Shown: positions 32,772-44,487 of the stretch, piece by piece | Layout of the letters: every line of letters begins with the position of its first letter | Numbering within the stretch: position 1 is the first letter of the stretch | Source: Chaenocephalus aceratus | Lineage: Eukaryota > Chordata > Actinopteri > Perciformes > Channichthyidae | Length of the DNA: 64,000 nt | Assembly: GCA_023974075.1 (NCBI GenBank) | Contig: CM043791.1 | Coordinates: forward strand, 641,001-705,000 | Direction: 5' to 3' | Translations under genes and position numbers: made by a program | The notes under the pieces: generated by a model | Database searches by the model: none | The model's input: only the letters and a program-made list of their open reading frames with translations | Told to the model about the DNA's origin: nothing

Positions 32772-33287
32772 AATCATCATCTAAAGCTTTGTACAATACA
32801 AAAATGAACAAAATATTACTGTCACAAATTTTCACAACATAAAAATAGTACAAATATAGAAAATCTATAAATATGTTCAATTCATTTTCATTGCTTCGAA
32901 GAACCTCACAAAAGAAGAAATGCATTTTCCATGGCAAGAGCTACTGTACTTCCTGTAGAGAAGCAGCTGCATAAAAACATGTCCAGGAAAAAGTTAAGGA
33001 CTTTTTGTCACAATTATGAAAGGACTACATCAAGCTCTTGGGAGGTTCATATGCTCCATTACTTGGTGAATAACAAGGACAAATCTTAAAGTGTTCAAAG
33101 GAAAAATGTGTTGTTTATGTATTATGAAATTACAAAACAGACCTAGTGGCTAATCCCTTACACTAAAACACTTGGTATTACGTTTCAGTTGCAGAGTATC
33201 AGTGATGGTAACAAATAGTGAGACATTTAATAATGTACCTAATATTGCAACCTGGTGCTTCTTGTATTTCAAATGACGACCACTGCA

Positions 33288-36200
33288 TCATGACTGGTGA
33301 GGTTTTCCCACTGGTATGGGGACTGCGGTTAGAACCTGGTTCTGGAAAACAAATCTCTGGATGCGTTCAAAGACCCAGAGGAAGATGAGGAGCACACTGA
33401 CGTACTGAATCCAGGCAAACTTGATGGTTTCCCAGAAGCCTGGTCGATAGGTGGCGCTAGGTTAAGGAAGAAACTCTGAGGAAGACTTTACAGGCCAAAC
33501 ATGCTTTATCATTTTTTAATGAAAAACAACAACATTGAGGAGAGTGAGGAACAACTCCAAATGTATGAATAGCTTGCAGATTATGTGGGTCTGTTCACCT
33601 AAACAAAACAAGCATTCACCATACAGATTGCATGCAGTGTTTCCCGTAAGCATACACCTCTAGATACCAGTGCAAGAGGTGGGAGTAAGTTCATTTTTGG
33701 AGATAAAATAATAAAAAAGACAGTGTCCTGGTTACTCGTGGTGCTTCCCAGGGAAAAAAATGGTGTTCTATCAAAAGATACATTTATTATCTGGTAGAAA
33801 AAGCTAATTAAAGAAATGATTGATGTTTCTGCAGTGCAGCTGGAGTTTCTCTCACTTTTTTTCACGAATAGCTGGGGCAATGTGTGGTAAAATATCAATA
33901 TTACCCTCTCTACAGATACATTTCCTGTTACTGCAAAGTATTATGTAATCTAAATATTGTGTTTAAAAATGACATGTGAAGAATATAGCTAAAATGGTTT
34001 ATAACCAACACATTTAGCCATAAGGCTGCTCTAGACCTGATAGTGAATGACAACATAATGAAACAAACTTGTAATAATAATCAATGTTGTCATATGATAT
34101 GTTCTAATAATGGGCAAATATTTTACATTAACACCCTTGAAAGGTCCTAGTTAGAGTTTACGACATTATAATGTGGTATAAACTATATACTAATGTCTAT
34201 AATACAAAGCTTTGTTGAGTACTTGATTCTGATTGGTCAATTACTGCTGTGGTCTGTTATACCTGTATAGCAAACTGATGCTATGTATGTATGCAGTTTG
34301 GATCACACACTCTGGAGCAGGCGATACAATACTTTTGAAGTTAACAAAACCAAAATCAATATTTATTCTCAAATTATTTGCAGAAGAGTTTTTAATCACT
34401 CTGAAGGGGTTCATTTTGTAATATTATTCGATCAGTTTTCATTATCCCTTACATGTTGCGTCTATTAAGTGTTCAATTGGAGGATTAAAGTAAGTGTGGA
34501 AAGCATAGAGGTATTTAAGAAAGAACACTTGCATTTAGTAAAGGATATCTGATGACCTCCACAGGGTATCGGATCTCTGCATTAATCTGAAAGGGAGAGC
34601 CAGCAGCTCGTCCCACCGTCCACACCGGCATGGGACAGGACAGCACTGTGGTCACTGTGTGGGACAAAAAGACACAGAGAAAAGTCAGAGTTGTCCAATT
34701 TTACAATATCCACATTTTACATTAATTCACATCTAATGTAATGTTCGGCTTGGGATACAGCCTAGGTTGATCCCGGGTTTTATCAGTAATAAAAGCAGAG
34801 TCAACTTACAGTTTCTATTCTGGTAGCTCCTGATTATGTTGTCAAGATCATACGCACTGGCGAAGGGGCTGGAGCCATCGATCACTGACACCTAGGTATC
34901 AAGAGAGAGAAAAAGAACAAAAGCTCAACAAATGAAGAGCCAATGTTCCTGTCACATGTCCCTCAGCATGTGGGACATCCACACACAAGTATTTTGCAAT
35001 AAGATGTTTTTACGAAGGCTAAAATAAATCTGTGAAAGGGTGCATGTTGCATATGGGTGATATGCAAGTTGACTACATGAAACATGATTTGTGATTTATT
35101 TCAAATTGGCGTTTCAAACAGGATCAGAAGCCCAGTTTCTGGATGTGCAGACATCACAGGAGAAATGAGATACTATTAACATAATTAAAGACATGATGAT
35201 TCTCAGGTGAGTATTTCAGTTACAAGGAGCGTGAACAGTGCATTTTTCCAAGAACAACACATGTAACCATAGTTACTGTACACAACAAAGATGATTATGG
35301 CTGTAGCCTCAATATGGATAGACAACGTGAACATATAAAATGCAAGCCGAAAATTATACTCAAATGTCACTGACTGTCTTGAGTTTTGTTGACTGAAATG
35401 GACAACAAAAATGATGACAAAGTAGGTGCCAAAATAAACACCGCAGTCTGCACTACCTCACATGTATTCATTACATTACACTGCGTTACATTTCTTATGG
35501 TTGACACTTTTATCCAAAGCGACTTACAATAAGTGCAAAAACCATAAAGGTCCAAACAAAGGAAAGTGCAGATATATTCACTTCAAGTAAGTCATACCAT
35601 TATAAGTACTGCTGAATTATTTACATGGCCTAAATTAAAACGTAGCGTTTTTATTTGTATTTGTTTGATCAAGGTACAGTGAAAGCAGAGGAAGTCCCAC
35701 ATGGAGAGGATATTCTGAAACATGGGACCTGTGAAGTCTCAGTGTGATTAAATATGTCAGCATGTCATTCACTATCTGCTCTACTTGAGTATTGATTTGT
35801 GCAGTAAAAATGAAAAACAAGAGAAAGACAAGCAGTGGACAGAGGGAGAGAGACAGTGAGTCAGTGTGCTCTCACATTGTAAACGTTGTAGACCCCCCGG
35901 TGAGGCAGGGGGGTCCTCTGCTGCAGCTTCAGGTCCCCGCTGATGAACAGCTTAGCTCCAGGGACAGAGGAGGAGTGCTGCACATACGCCAGGCTCTGCA
36001 TCACCACTGTGGACATCCTCTGGAAAAACACAAGGAAACAACATTGTTTACTTTAGTGGGAATATTGTGGGGCACAGTGGCGCAGTGGGCTGTGCGTTTG
36101 ATCATCAGATCCAGGGGGCGTTGGGGAACTCCAGTTCCAAACTGTGTCAGGCCGTTGTGTCCTTGGGCAAGACACTTCACCTGAATTTGCTCCTGTGGAT

Positions 36201-39200
36201 ATTGTCCACACTACATGACCATTACATGTATGTATGATATGTATGTGTAATGTGTATCTGTAAAGCGCTTTGAGTCATTGACTGAGGCTGGACTGAACAC
36301 ACCTGCTGTTCGACTGCAGACGGCAGGCTGTATGTTAAAACATCAGGAATGTGTCTGAGCTCAAATTGACTTATTACTTCCTGCCATCAACAGCTGTCTC
36401 GTGGTGTTTCTCAGGCACAGGCAAGTGAAGCATCTACATCTCGTGTACTGCAGTGGACAGAGGTGAGAGAAGTGCTCAGATCTGGTCCTTAAAGGTCCCA
36501 TGTCATGCTTTTCTGGTTATTACCCGTCCCCTTGTGTGTTATGAAGCTTTTTCTTCATGTAAACGGTCTGCAGAGTCACAACCCCTCAAAGTGCACCCTG
36601 TAGCGAGTACAACTCTAACACAGAGAAGACCTGTCTGCTGCCCCAGAACGCCTCGTTGGACATTTTTCTTTTTCCATTCTTTTCTTCTTGAGTACAGTGA
36701 CGTAACGATACCCAGGTCCAAATGGACCAATCCGCGGAGCTCCTCACTCACACACACTCACTCACTCAGCCTTATCTTTTCTCCGCTGATCTCCGCTCAC
36801 AGTTCTCTGTCCGAAACAGCTTGTTGGAGCTCCTGCCCCCCCCCCCTCACTATGAGCCCACTGTGCTCTGATGTGTGTTTATGTGTTACAATGGCGTTTG
36901 TTAGCAACCAGAAAAGGACACCAGTAATAACACACAGATGAGAATGCTGCGTGGGGTCTGGGTGCCGTGTGGGCGGGACGTTGCGGGGCTCGCCCTTTGA
37001 GGCTCGAGGAGCGGACAGTGTGAGCTGGGTTACTGGTGTCGTTTCCTGGTTGCTGCGAGGGGTCTGCGAGACAGCGAGGAACTTTCCTCATCATGAAGTT
37101 AAAGCTTTATTGTTTCTGAGGTCAGGATGATTATATATTATAGGTCTCTGTGTTGATACAAAGAGAGGCCACTGCTGCTGTTTTCCTCTGAGTCTGAGAA
37201 GGGAACACGCGTTGTGGGGATAATTAAGCTCCGTGTTTTGTTATGAAGCCGGCATTCAGGAAGCGGCGCTCTGATGGCGTGGATATGGAGGAGACCTTTT
37301 GCCGTTGTAGTTTGCACGTCCTTTACTCGCTCAGAAAGATTCACACTATGGATTTCCTGCCCGACCAAATTAACTTAAAGGTCACCTATTGTGCAAAATC
37401 CTCTCCTACATCAACATGTGTCCCCTCTTCTTCATGTCTCTTCTACATCAACACGTGTCCCCTCTTCTTCATGTCTCTTCTACATCAACATGTGTCCCTC
37501 TTCTTCATGTCTCTTCTACATCAACATGTGTCCCCTCTTCTTCATGTCTCTTCTACATCAACATGTGTCCCCTCTTCTTCATGTCTCTTCTACATCAACA
37601 TGTTGTCCCCTCTTCTCCATGTCTCTTCTACATCAACATGTGTCCCCTCTTCCTCATGTCTCTTCTACATCAACATGTGTCCCCTCTTCCTCATGTCTCT
37701 TCTACATCACATGTGTCCCCCTCTTCTTCATGTCTCTTCTACATCACATGTCCCCTCTTCTTCATGTCTCTTCTACATCAACATGTGTCCCCTCTTCTTC
37801 ATGTCTCTTCTACATCAACATGTGTCCCCTCTTCCTCATGTCTCTTCTACATCAACATGTGTCCCCTCTTCTCCATGTCTCTTCTTCATCAACATGTGTC
37901 CCCTCTTCTTCATGTCTCTTCTACATCAACATGTGTCCCCTCTCTTCATGTCTCTTCTACATCAACATGTGTCCCCTCTTTCTCATGTCTCTTCTACATC
38001 AACATGTGTCCCCTCTTCTCCATGTCTCTTCTTCATCAACATGTGTCCCCTCTTCTCCATGTCTCTTCTTCATCAACATGTGTCCCCTCTTCTCCATGTC
38101 TCTTCTTCATCAACATGTGTCCCTCCTCTTCTCCATGTCTCTTCTACATCAACATGTGTCCCCTCTTCTTCATGTCTCTTCTTCATCAACATGTGTCCCC
38201 TCTTCTCCATGTCTCTTCTACATCAACATGTGTCCCCTCTTCTCCATGTCTCTTCTACATCAACATGTGTCCCCTCTTCCTCATGTCTCTTCTACATCAA
38301 CATGTGTCCCCTCTTCTCCATGTCTCTTCTACATCAACATGTGTCCCCTCTTCCTCAATGTCTCTTCTACATCAACATGTGTCCCCTCTTCCTCATGTCT
38401 CCTCTACATCAACATGTGTCCCCTCTTCTTCATCAACATGTGTCCCCTCTTCTTCATGTCTCTTCTACATCAACATGTGTCCCCCTCTTCTTCATGTCTC
38501 TTCTACATCAACATGTGTCCCCCTCTTCCTCATGTCTCTTCTACATCAACATGAGGTCCCCTCTTCTTCATGTCTCTTCTACATCAACATGTGTCCCCCT
38601 CTTCTTCATGTCTCTTCTACATCAACATGTGTCCCCTCTTCTCCATGTCTCTTCTAAAGGTCCCCTCTTCTTCATGTCTTCTTCATCAACATGTGTCCCC
38701 TCTTCTCCATGTCTCTTCTACATCAACATGTGTCCTCTCTCTCATGTCTCTTCTACATCAACATGTGTCCCCTCTTCCATGTCTCTTCTACAAACATGTG
38801 TCCCCCTCCTATGTCTCTTCTTCATCAACATGTGCCCCTCTCCATGTCTCTTCATCAACATGTGTCCCCTCTCCCATGTCTTCAAACATGTGTCCCTCTT
38901 CTCCATGTCTCTTCTTCATCAACATGTGTCCCCTCTTCTCCATGTCTTTCTTCATCAACATGTGTCCCCTCTTCTCCATGTCTCTTCTTCATCAACATGT
39001 GTCCCCTCTTCTCCATGTCTCTTCTACATCAACATGTGTCCCCTCTTCTTCATGTCTCTTCTTCATCAACATGTGTCCCCTCTTCTCCATGTCTCTTCTA
39101 CATCAACATGTGTCCCCCTCTTCTTCATGTCTCTTCTACATCAACATGTGTCCCCTCTTCCTAATGTCTCTTCTACATCAACATGTGTCCCCTCTTCTCC

Positions 39201-42200
39201 ATGTCTCTTCTACATCAACATGTGTCCCCTCTTCCTCATGTCTCCTCTACATCAACATGTGTCCCCTCTTCTTCATGTCTCTTCTTCATCAACATGTGTC
39301 CCCTCTTCTTCATGTCTCTTCTACATCAACATGTGTCCCCTCTTCTTCATGTCTCTTCTTCATCAACATGTGTCCCCTCTTCCTCATGTCTCCTCTACAT
39401 CAACATGTGTCCCCTCTTCTTCATGTCTCTTCTTCATCAACATGTGTCCCCTCTTCTCCATGTCTCTTCTTCATCAACATGTGTCCCCTCTTCTCCATGT
39501 CTCTTCTACATCAACATGTGTCCCCTCTTCTTCATGTCTCTTCTTCATCAACATGTCTCCCCTCTTCTCCATGTCTCTTCTACATCAACATGTGTCCCCT
39601 CTTCTTCATGTCTCTTCTACATCAACATGTGTCCCCTCTTCCTAATGTCTCTTCTACATCAACATGTGTCCCCTCTTCTCCATGTCTCTTCTACATCAAC
39701 ATGTGTCCCCTCTTCCTCATGTCTCTTCTACATCAACATGTGTCCCCTCTTCCTCATGTCTCCTCTACATCAACATGTGTCCCCTCTTCTTCATGTCTCT
39801 TCTTCATCAACAATGTGTCCCCTCTTCTTCATGTCTCTTCTACATCAACATGTGTCCCCTCTTCTTCATGTCTCTTCTACATCAACATGTGTCCCCTCTT
39901 CTTCATGTCTCTTCTACATCAACATGTGTCCCCTCTTCTTCATGTCTCTTCTCATCAACATGTGTCCCCTCTTCCTCATGTCTCCTCTACATCAACATGT
40001 GTCCCCTCTTCTTCATGTCTCTTCTTCATCAACATGTGTCCCCTCTTCTTCATGTCTCTTCTACATCAACATGTGTCCCCTCTTCTTCATGTCTCTTCTA
40101 CATCAACATGTGTCCCCTCTTCTCCATGTCTCTTCTACATCAACATGTGTCCCCTCTTCCTCATGTCTCTTCTTCATCAACATGTGTCCCCTCTTCTTCA
40201 CGTCTATTCTACATCAACATGTGTCCCCTCTTCTTCACGTCTCTTCTACATCAACATGTGTCCCCTCTTCCCCATGTCTCTTCTACATCAACATGTGTCC
40301 CCTCTTCTTCATCAACATGTGTCCCCTCTTCTCCATGTCTCTTCTACATCAACATGTGTCCCCTCTTCTTCATGTCTCTTCTACATCAACATGTGTCCCC
40401 TCTTCTCCATGTCTCTTCTACATCAACATGTGTCCCCTCTTCTTCACGTCTCTTCTACATCAACATGTGTCCCCTCTTCTTCACGTCTCTTCTACATCAA
40501 CATGTGTCCCCTCTTCTCCGTGTCTCTTCTACATCAACATGTGTCCCCTCTTCTTCATGTCTCTTCCACATCAACATGTGTCCCCTCTTCTTCATGTCTC
40601 TTCTACATCAACATGTGTCCCCTCTTCTTCATGTCTCTTCTTCATCAACATGTGTCCCCTCTTCTTCATGTCTCTTCTTCATCAACATGTGTCCCCTCTT
40701 CCCCACGTCTCTTCTACATCAACATGTGTCCCCTCTTCTTCATGTCTCTTCTACATCAACACGTGTCCCCTCTTCTTCATGTCTCTTCTACATCAACATG
40801 TGTCCCCTCTTCCCCATGTCTCTTCTTCATCAACATGTGTCCCCTCTTCTTCACGTCTCTTCTTCATCAACATGTGTCCCCTCTTCTTCACGTCTCTTCT
40901 ACATCAACATGTGTCCCCTCTTCCCCATGTCTCTTCTACATCAACATGTGTCCCCTCTTCTCCATGTCTCTTCTACATCAACATGTGTCCCCTCTTCCCC
41001 ATGTCTCTTCTACATCAACATGTGTCCCCTCTTCCTCATGTCTCTTCTACATCAACATGTGTCCCCTCTTCCCCATGTCTCTTCTACATCAACATGTGTC
41101 CCCTCTTCTTCATGTCTCTTCTACATCAACACGTGTCCCCTCTTCTTCATGTCTCTTCTACATCAACATGTGTCCCCTCTTCCCCATGTCTCTTCTACAT
41201 CAACATGTGTCCCCTCTGTGGAAAAAGACTCTGAAAGTTTCAGGAACAAAGATTCTCTCTGTTTTTGATCCATTTCTATAAAAACCTTTCTGAAAATGAG
41301 CTGATCAGATTTTGGCCACTTTATGATGTCATAACGATGTTTTGGCTTGTGTAACCGTTAGCCAATCAGCAACCAAGGTAAGCCCCCCCACCTCCACCTT
41401 GGCACCTGAATCTCCTTCTCGAGCACCATTGTGTTCTTTTTAACCAAATGTCCCTCATGCCCCGTTCACACCAATGCGGTTCCCGTTCTAGCTCCGTGCT
41501 AGAGCTTTTCTGGTTCGGCACCGGTTTTTCTTTTCAGCCTCCGTTTTGTTCACACCGCCCAGAGCCCGACTGGTGCTGCCGCTGCTGCATCATAACGTCA
41601 CCGTTTACATCACTGATTTACTCCCCAACGTCGGGATCGATGATCGCGTTACTTTTAATTATACGAAGCCAGATTGAATTAAATAACAACTTCTTAACCC
41701 TTGTACTTTTCTCCAGAGCCGTGGTTCATTGTTTATTCATGTGTTTCAGCGGCATGTACCGACCGCTGCAGTGCTGCCTGCTGTCTGGCATCACAACGCT
41801 GTTATGAACGTTTCTCTGGTATAAAATGGGTGATGTTAGCATAGAAAAACTATCTTGACTACTTGTTGCTATCCTATTGTGGCATAAGCCGTTTTCTACA
41901 GGCACATTTTACCGGCGTATTTTTCATTATGATTCTACTTGTGATAGTCGGACACGACAACCTGTGCAGCGCATGTATTGATTCCATCCGATAGCTGCTA
42001 TAACACAAAACGTCTGCCTCTCTCCACAAAGATCAATGACAGTGAACGGGTGGTCAAGGTAAGGTACAAATAAACAGAATCACACAAAGTTAGTGTTGCC
42101 TGACTTTAGAAAGTGTGTTTTTTAAGTGTGTGGTTGCGTTCTAGTCACTTTGGTCAGCGCTACTGCTTGTTACAACTTTCATTTGCCGTACACGCCATAA

Positions 42201-43277
42201 ACTGTTATTGCTCAGGTTGATTTTTTACATCATTTCTTATTTTTCAACTAATCGACTAATGAAAAATTGCTCCAGGGTTAGGAGCAAGCTACTTTATTAG
42301 TCGCCTAGTGATTATTCGACTATTATGGGGCAGCCCTAGATTGTAATGGGGTAGAAGTACAAAGTAGCACAGAAATGAAATACTCAAGTAAAGTACAAGT
42401 ATATCAACATTTTTACTTTAGTACAGTACTTGAGTAAATATACTTAGTTACTTTACACCACTGGTAGTAGAATACATACAAAGAGCTTGTAGCTGAAGGT
42501 GAGCAGCAGCTGGACGCTGTACACCTGCTCCTCAGGTTTTAGAGGCAGATGCAGCTGAAGATTCAGGAGGTCCAACTTCCCATCCTGGTTCTGGTCCTGT
42601 TCTCTCACCTAGTGTTCACCCACACAGAAAAGAAAAGAGAAGTCTGATAACTAGTAGTTTTTCTCATTGACAGTGTTGAAAATGAGCCAAATTAATTGTG
42701 ATTATTATCAAAATAGAGACACAGTGCCAGGGGATGTGTCCTTACAGAGACAGCGGGGATCCGGAGGTGGGCCCCCAGCATGTTGTTGAGATGGGGGAAG
42801 GTGCTCCAGGCCACGTAGTCTCCCTGGGTGTTGGTGGCTGCCACCAGCAGCGTCTGGTACTGGAACCTCACCACCGGCTGCTCCTCATACGTGCTTCTTT
42901 TCATCCAGAAACCTGGAATAATATGGCTTTTAACAGCAGGCAAACATTTCTACATCTTGAACCCCAGTGTTGGAATTAGGAATATTTACACCTCACAGTG
43001 GACGAAAATAATTTACTCAAGTACTGTTTTAAAGTACTTACTTTATTGGAGTATTTTCATTTTGTGCTAGCGACGGAAGCCTACTTGTTTGATATATTGA
43101 TATCAACATTAAATTCGTTCAATCAAACGTTACTTTACCTTGGCTTCTGTATGCAACAAGGAGAGGTGGGATGTAGGTAAGGCACAACACAACAACCAGG
43201 AACAGGGTGGCTTTTGTGCAAACACTCGTTTTGTACCGAATCAAAGCCGGATGAGAATAGACTTCATAGAAAGCCAT
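33288..43277 (-). CDS. tmem231: Transmembrane protein 231 (ciliary transition zone)
   Basis: Seven coding exons on the minus strand, all phases fitting: 43277-43139, 42912-42746, 42608-42480, 36019-35876, 34891-34810, 34654-34549 and 33450-33288. They total 930 nt and 309 residues, close to the usual ~315. Exon 1 ([18 protein letters not shown]...) carries the first transmembrane segment, [17 protein letters not shown]. Exon 2 has [16 protein letters not shown] and WSTFPHLNN. Exon 7 has [18 protein letters not shown], the second transmembrane segment, then a short tail. The product belongs to the MKS/B9 complex, which gates membrane proteins entering cilia; human defects cause Joubert/Meckel syndromes. 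Intron 6 is U12 type and intron 3 (6.46 kb) contains a giant minisatellite. It is head to head with gabarapl2. No coding damage seen. Confidence 0.95.
33451..34548 (-). other. U12-type AT-AC intron (tmem231 intron 6)
   Basis: The exon 6/7 phases only fit if the intron begins ATATCCTTTA and ends CGCCAC. The branch site TTCCTTAAC (33469-33461) matches the U12 consensus and lies about 10 bases before the AC. Splicing gives PVEVI-S-YRPGFW across the junction, as expected for the family. A MITE-like CAGTGTTTCCCGTAAG end is at about 33636 inside the intron. Confidence 0.9.
36060..36300 (+). mobile_element. tRNA-derived SINE
   Basis: GGCACAGTGGCGCAGTGGGC (box-A-like) leads into the common fish SINE body TGTGTCCTTGGGCAAGACAC and a tail GTAAAGCGCTTTGAGTC. 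It lies in tmem231 intron 3. Confidence 0.75.
36489..37374 (+). mobile_element. TTAA-type DNA element fragment
   Basis: Begins TTAAAGGTCCCATGTCATGC, the end of a common teleost family that duplicates TTAA (piggyBac or Kolobok type). The matching right end is not seen before the next TTAA element at 37375, so it is incomplete or was overrun. No transposase. Confidence 0.55.
37375..41440 (+). mobile_element. TTAA-type MITE hosting the minisatellite
   Basis: TTAAAGGTCACCTATTGTGC begins a MITE end. The minisatellite starts about 16 bases later, and after it a unique stretch with GAGCTGATCAGATTTTGGCC and ATGATGTCATAACG follows, typical of the interior of the same family. No right TIR was identified. 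Confidence 0.5.
37391..41217. repeat. 37-bp minisatellite, about 100 copies
   Basis: The unit alternates ATGTCTCTTCTACATCAAC and ATGTGTCCCCTCTTCTTC (37 bp), tandem for 3.8 kb with point variants (TTC/TCC/TCC-TC; TACATC/TTCATC) and occasional 1-4 bp indels or shortened units, densest at 38640-38960. The plus strand is almost stop-free in all three frames, giving frames of up to ~900 codons; these are artefacts. The tmem231 transcript carries the purine-rich complement. It lies in tmem231 intron 3. Confidence 0.97.
41441..42479. other. Repeat remnants in tmem231 intron 3
   Basis: A CCGTTCACACCAATGCGGTTC repeat at 41460 is followed by AT-rich sequence. A hAT-like end, TAGTCGCCTAGTGATTATTCG...GGGCAGCCCTA, finishes at about 42339. 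A fragment of the AAGTACTTGAGTAA MITE family occupies 42380-42466. No gene. Confidence 0.55.
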
Positions 43278-44487
43278 AGGTAACGAAATAAAGAGCGTGC
43301 GGAACCGCCAGTGTTATCCAGTAAGTCGGCTAGCTTGCTATGCTAGGTAGCTAATGTTCGAACAAGCAAAGATGGCAACTGAGTGGGTGCATCCGAAGGA
43401 CTTACGTTAGTAGACACTCATAGACAACACACCGACACACAAACACATACTTAAGTATTTAAGAGCGTGTTTTGGCAGACAACATCTAGCGTATAAATAT
43501 GCTATTTACGTTAGCTCTAGTCTAGAGCCATACACCGCGCCATGTTTCAGTTTAGCTTCTCACGGTTACTATGGCTGCCAGTACTATTAATGCTGCATTC
43601 AATACATGTCAATATAATGGGACGAACAGGACCACCATTTGTTATGAGTAGTTATGAGTAATTCCCAATGCTAGCCACGTTATACTTCATTAAAATAGCC
43701 TACATTAGCTACCTTTGTGGTGTCCGTGATATCATTGTGCTTTTATTTAATGTAAGATATATGAATTGTAGCTTTCCAGCTACTTTTTAACAGCTTCTGT
43801 AGTTATTTTCACCGAGTGGAGCAGATGATATGCAGCCTCGGCCCCCTTCCCCTTTTAATTACATTTTGAACATTATATTTACTTGTAACGGATCAAATCA
43901 AAATCAAATCAAATCAAGTTTTATTTATAGGCTATAGCACATTTATAAACGATTTTTGGTCGAGCCAAAGTGCTGTACATATAATAAAATTAGCCTACAG
44001 CAGAGACACTTTACAGCAAATACAACAGCACAGATTGTTCAGAATATCAGTATGAGAAAAAACGACACCCTCTACCCTTAGACCCTCACATCGTACAAGG
44101 AAAAACTACCAGAGAAAAACCCACAGTTTTCCTACACTTTAAAATGGCTGCTTTTACGTTGGAAAAGTACCTATTTTACATGATGTACGTACCCCAGTTG
44201 GGCCCTGCGTGTACTTTCTGCTTTGTTTATGGCTTATGACCGCTCAATTAGTGATAATGATTATTTCCTGGAGAACTTGAAGGCAGCATTATTATCACCA
44301 CCCTGTCAGACAGTGACGTCACCACACAGCTATACGGACAGTTGCAAGCTTCGGGCAGAGCAATTGTTGACGTTTTGTTTTGATCGCTTTCGTCTGGATT
44401 GTTGGACATTACGCCGAAATTACCCGCTAATATAGAAGCCTGCCTACCGACTCTACCATCACGCCTCAGTGCAGGGATCCAGCAAAG
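43278..44487. promoter_or_regulatory. Shared upstream region of tmem231 and gabarapl2
   Basis: 1.2 kb between the two divergent start codons, including both 5' UTRs. A LINE-like tail (TTTTATTTATAGGCTATAGC...CAAAGTGCTGTAC, about 43905-43980) sits in the middle. Core promoter motifs were not pinned down. Divergent transcription is certain from the gene orientations; a common promoter is inferred. Confidence 0.5.

Noticed and set aside
35792..36184. 130-codon plus frame
   Set aside because: Antisense of tmem231 exon 4 joined to a SINE.
37391..41217. Regular short repeats resembling a CRISPR array
   Set aside because: Units are contiguous with no unique spacers, no cas genes are present and the genome is a fish.
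37243..41281. Very long plus-strand open frames (up to ~900 codons) over the minisatellite
   Set aside because: All three frames are open because the 37-bp pyrimidine-rich unit has no stop; the sequence is intronic in tmem231 and encodes only low-complexity [18 protein letters not shown] repeats.
42692..42979. Plus-strand 93-codon frame
   Set aside because: Antisense of tmem231 exon 2.
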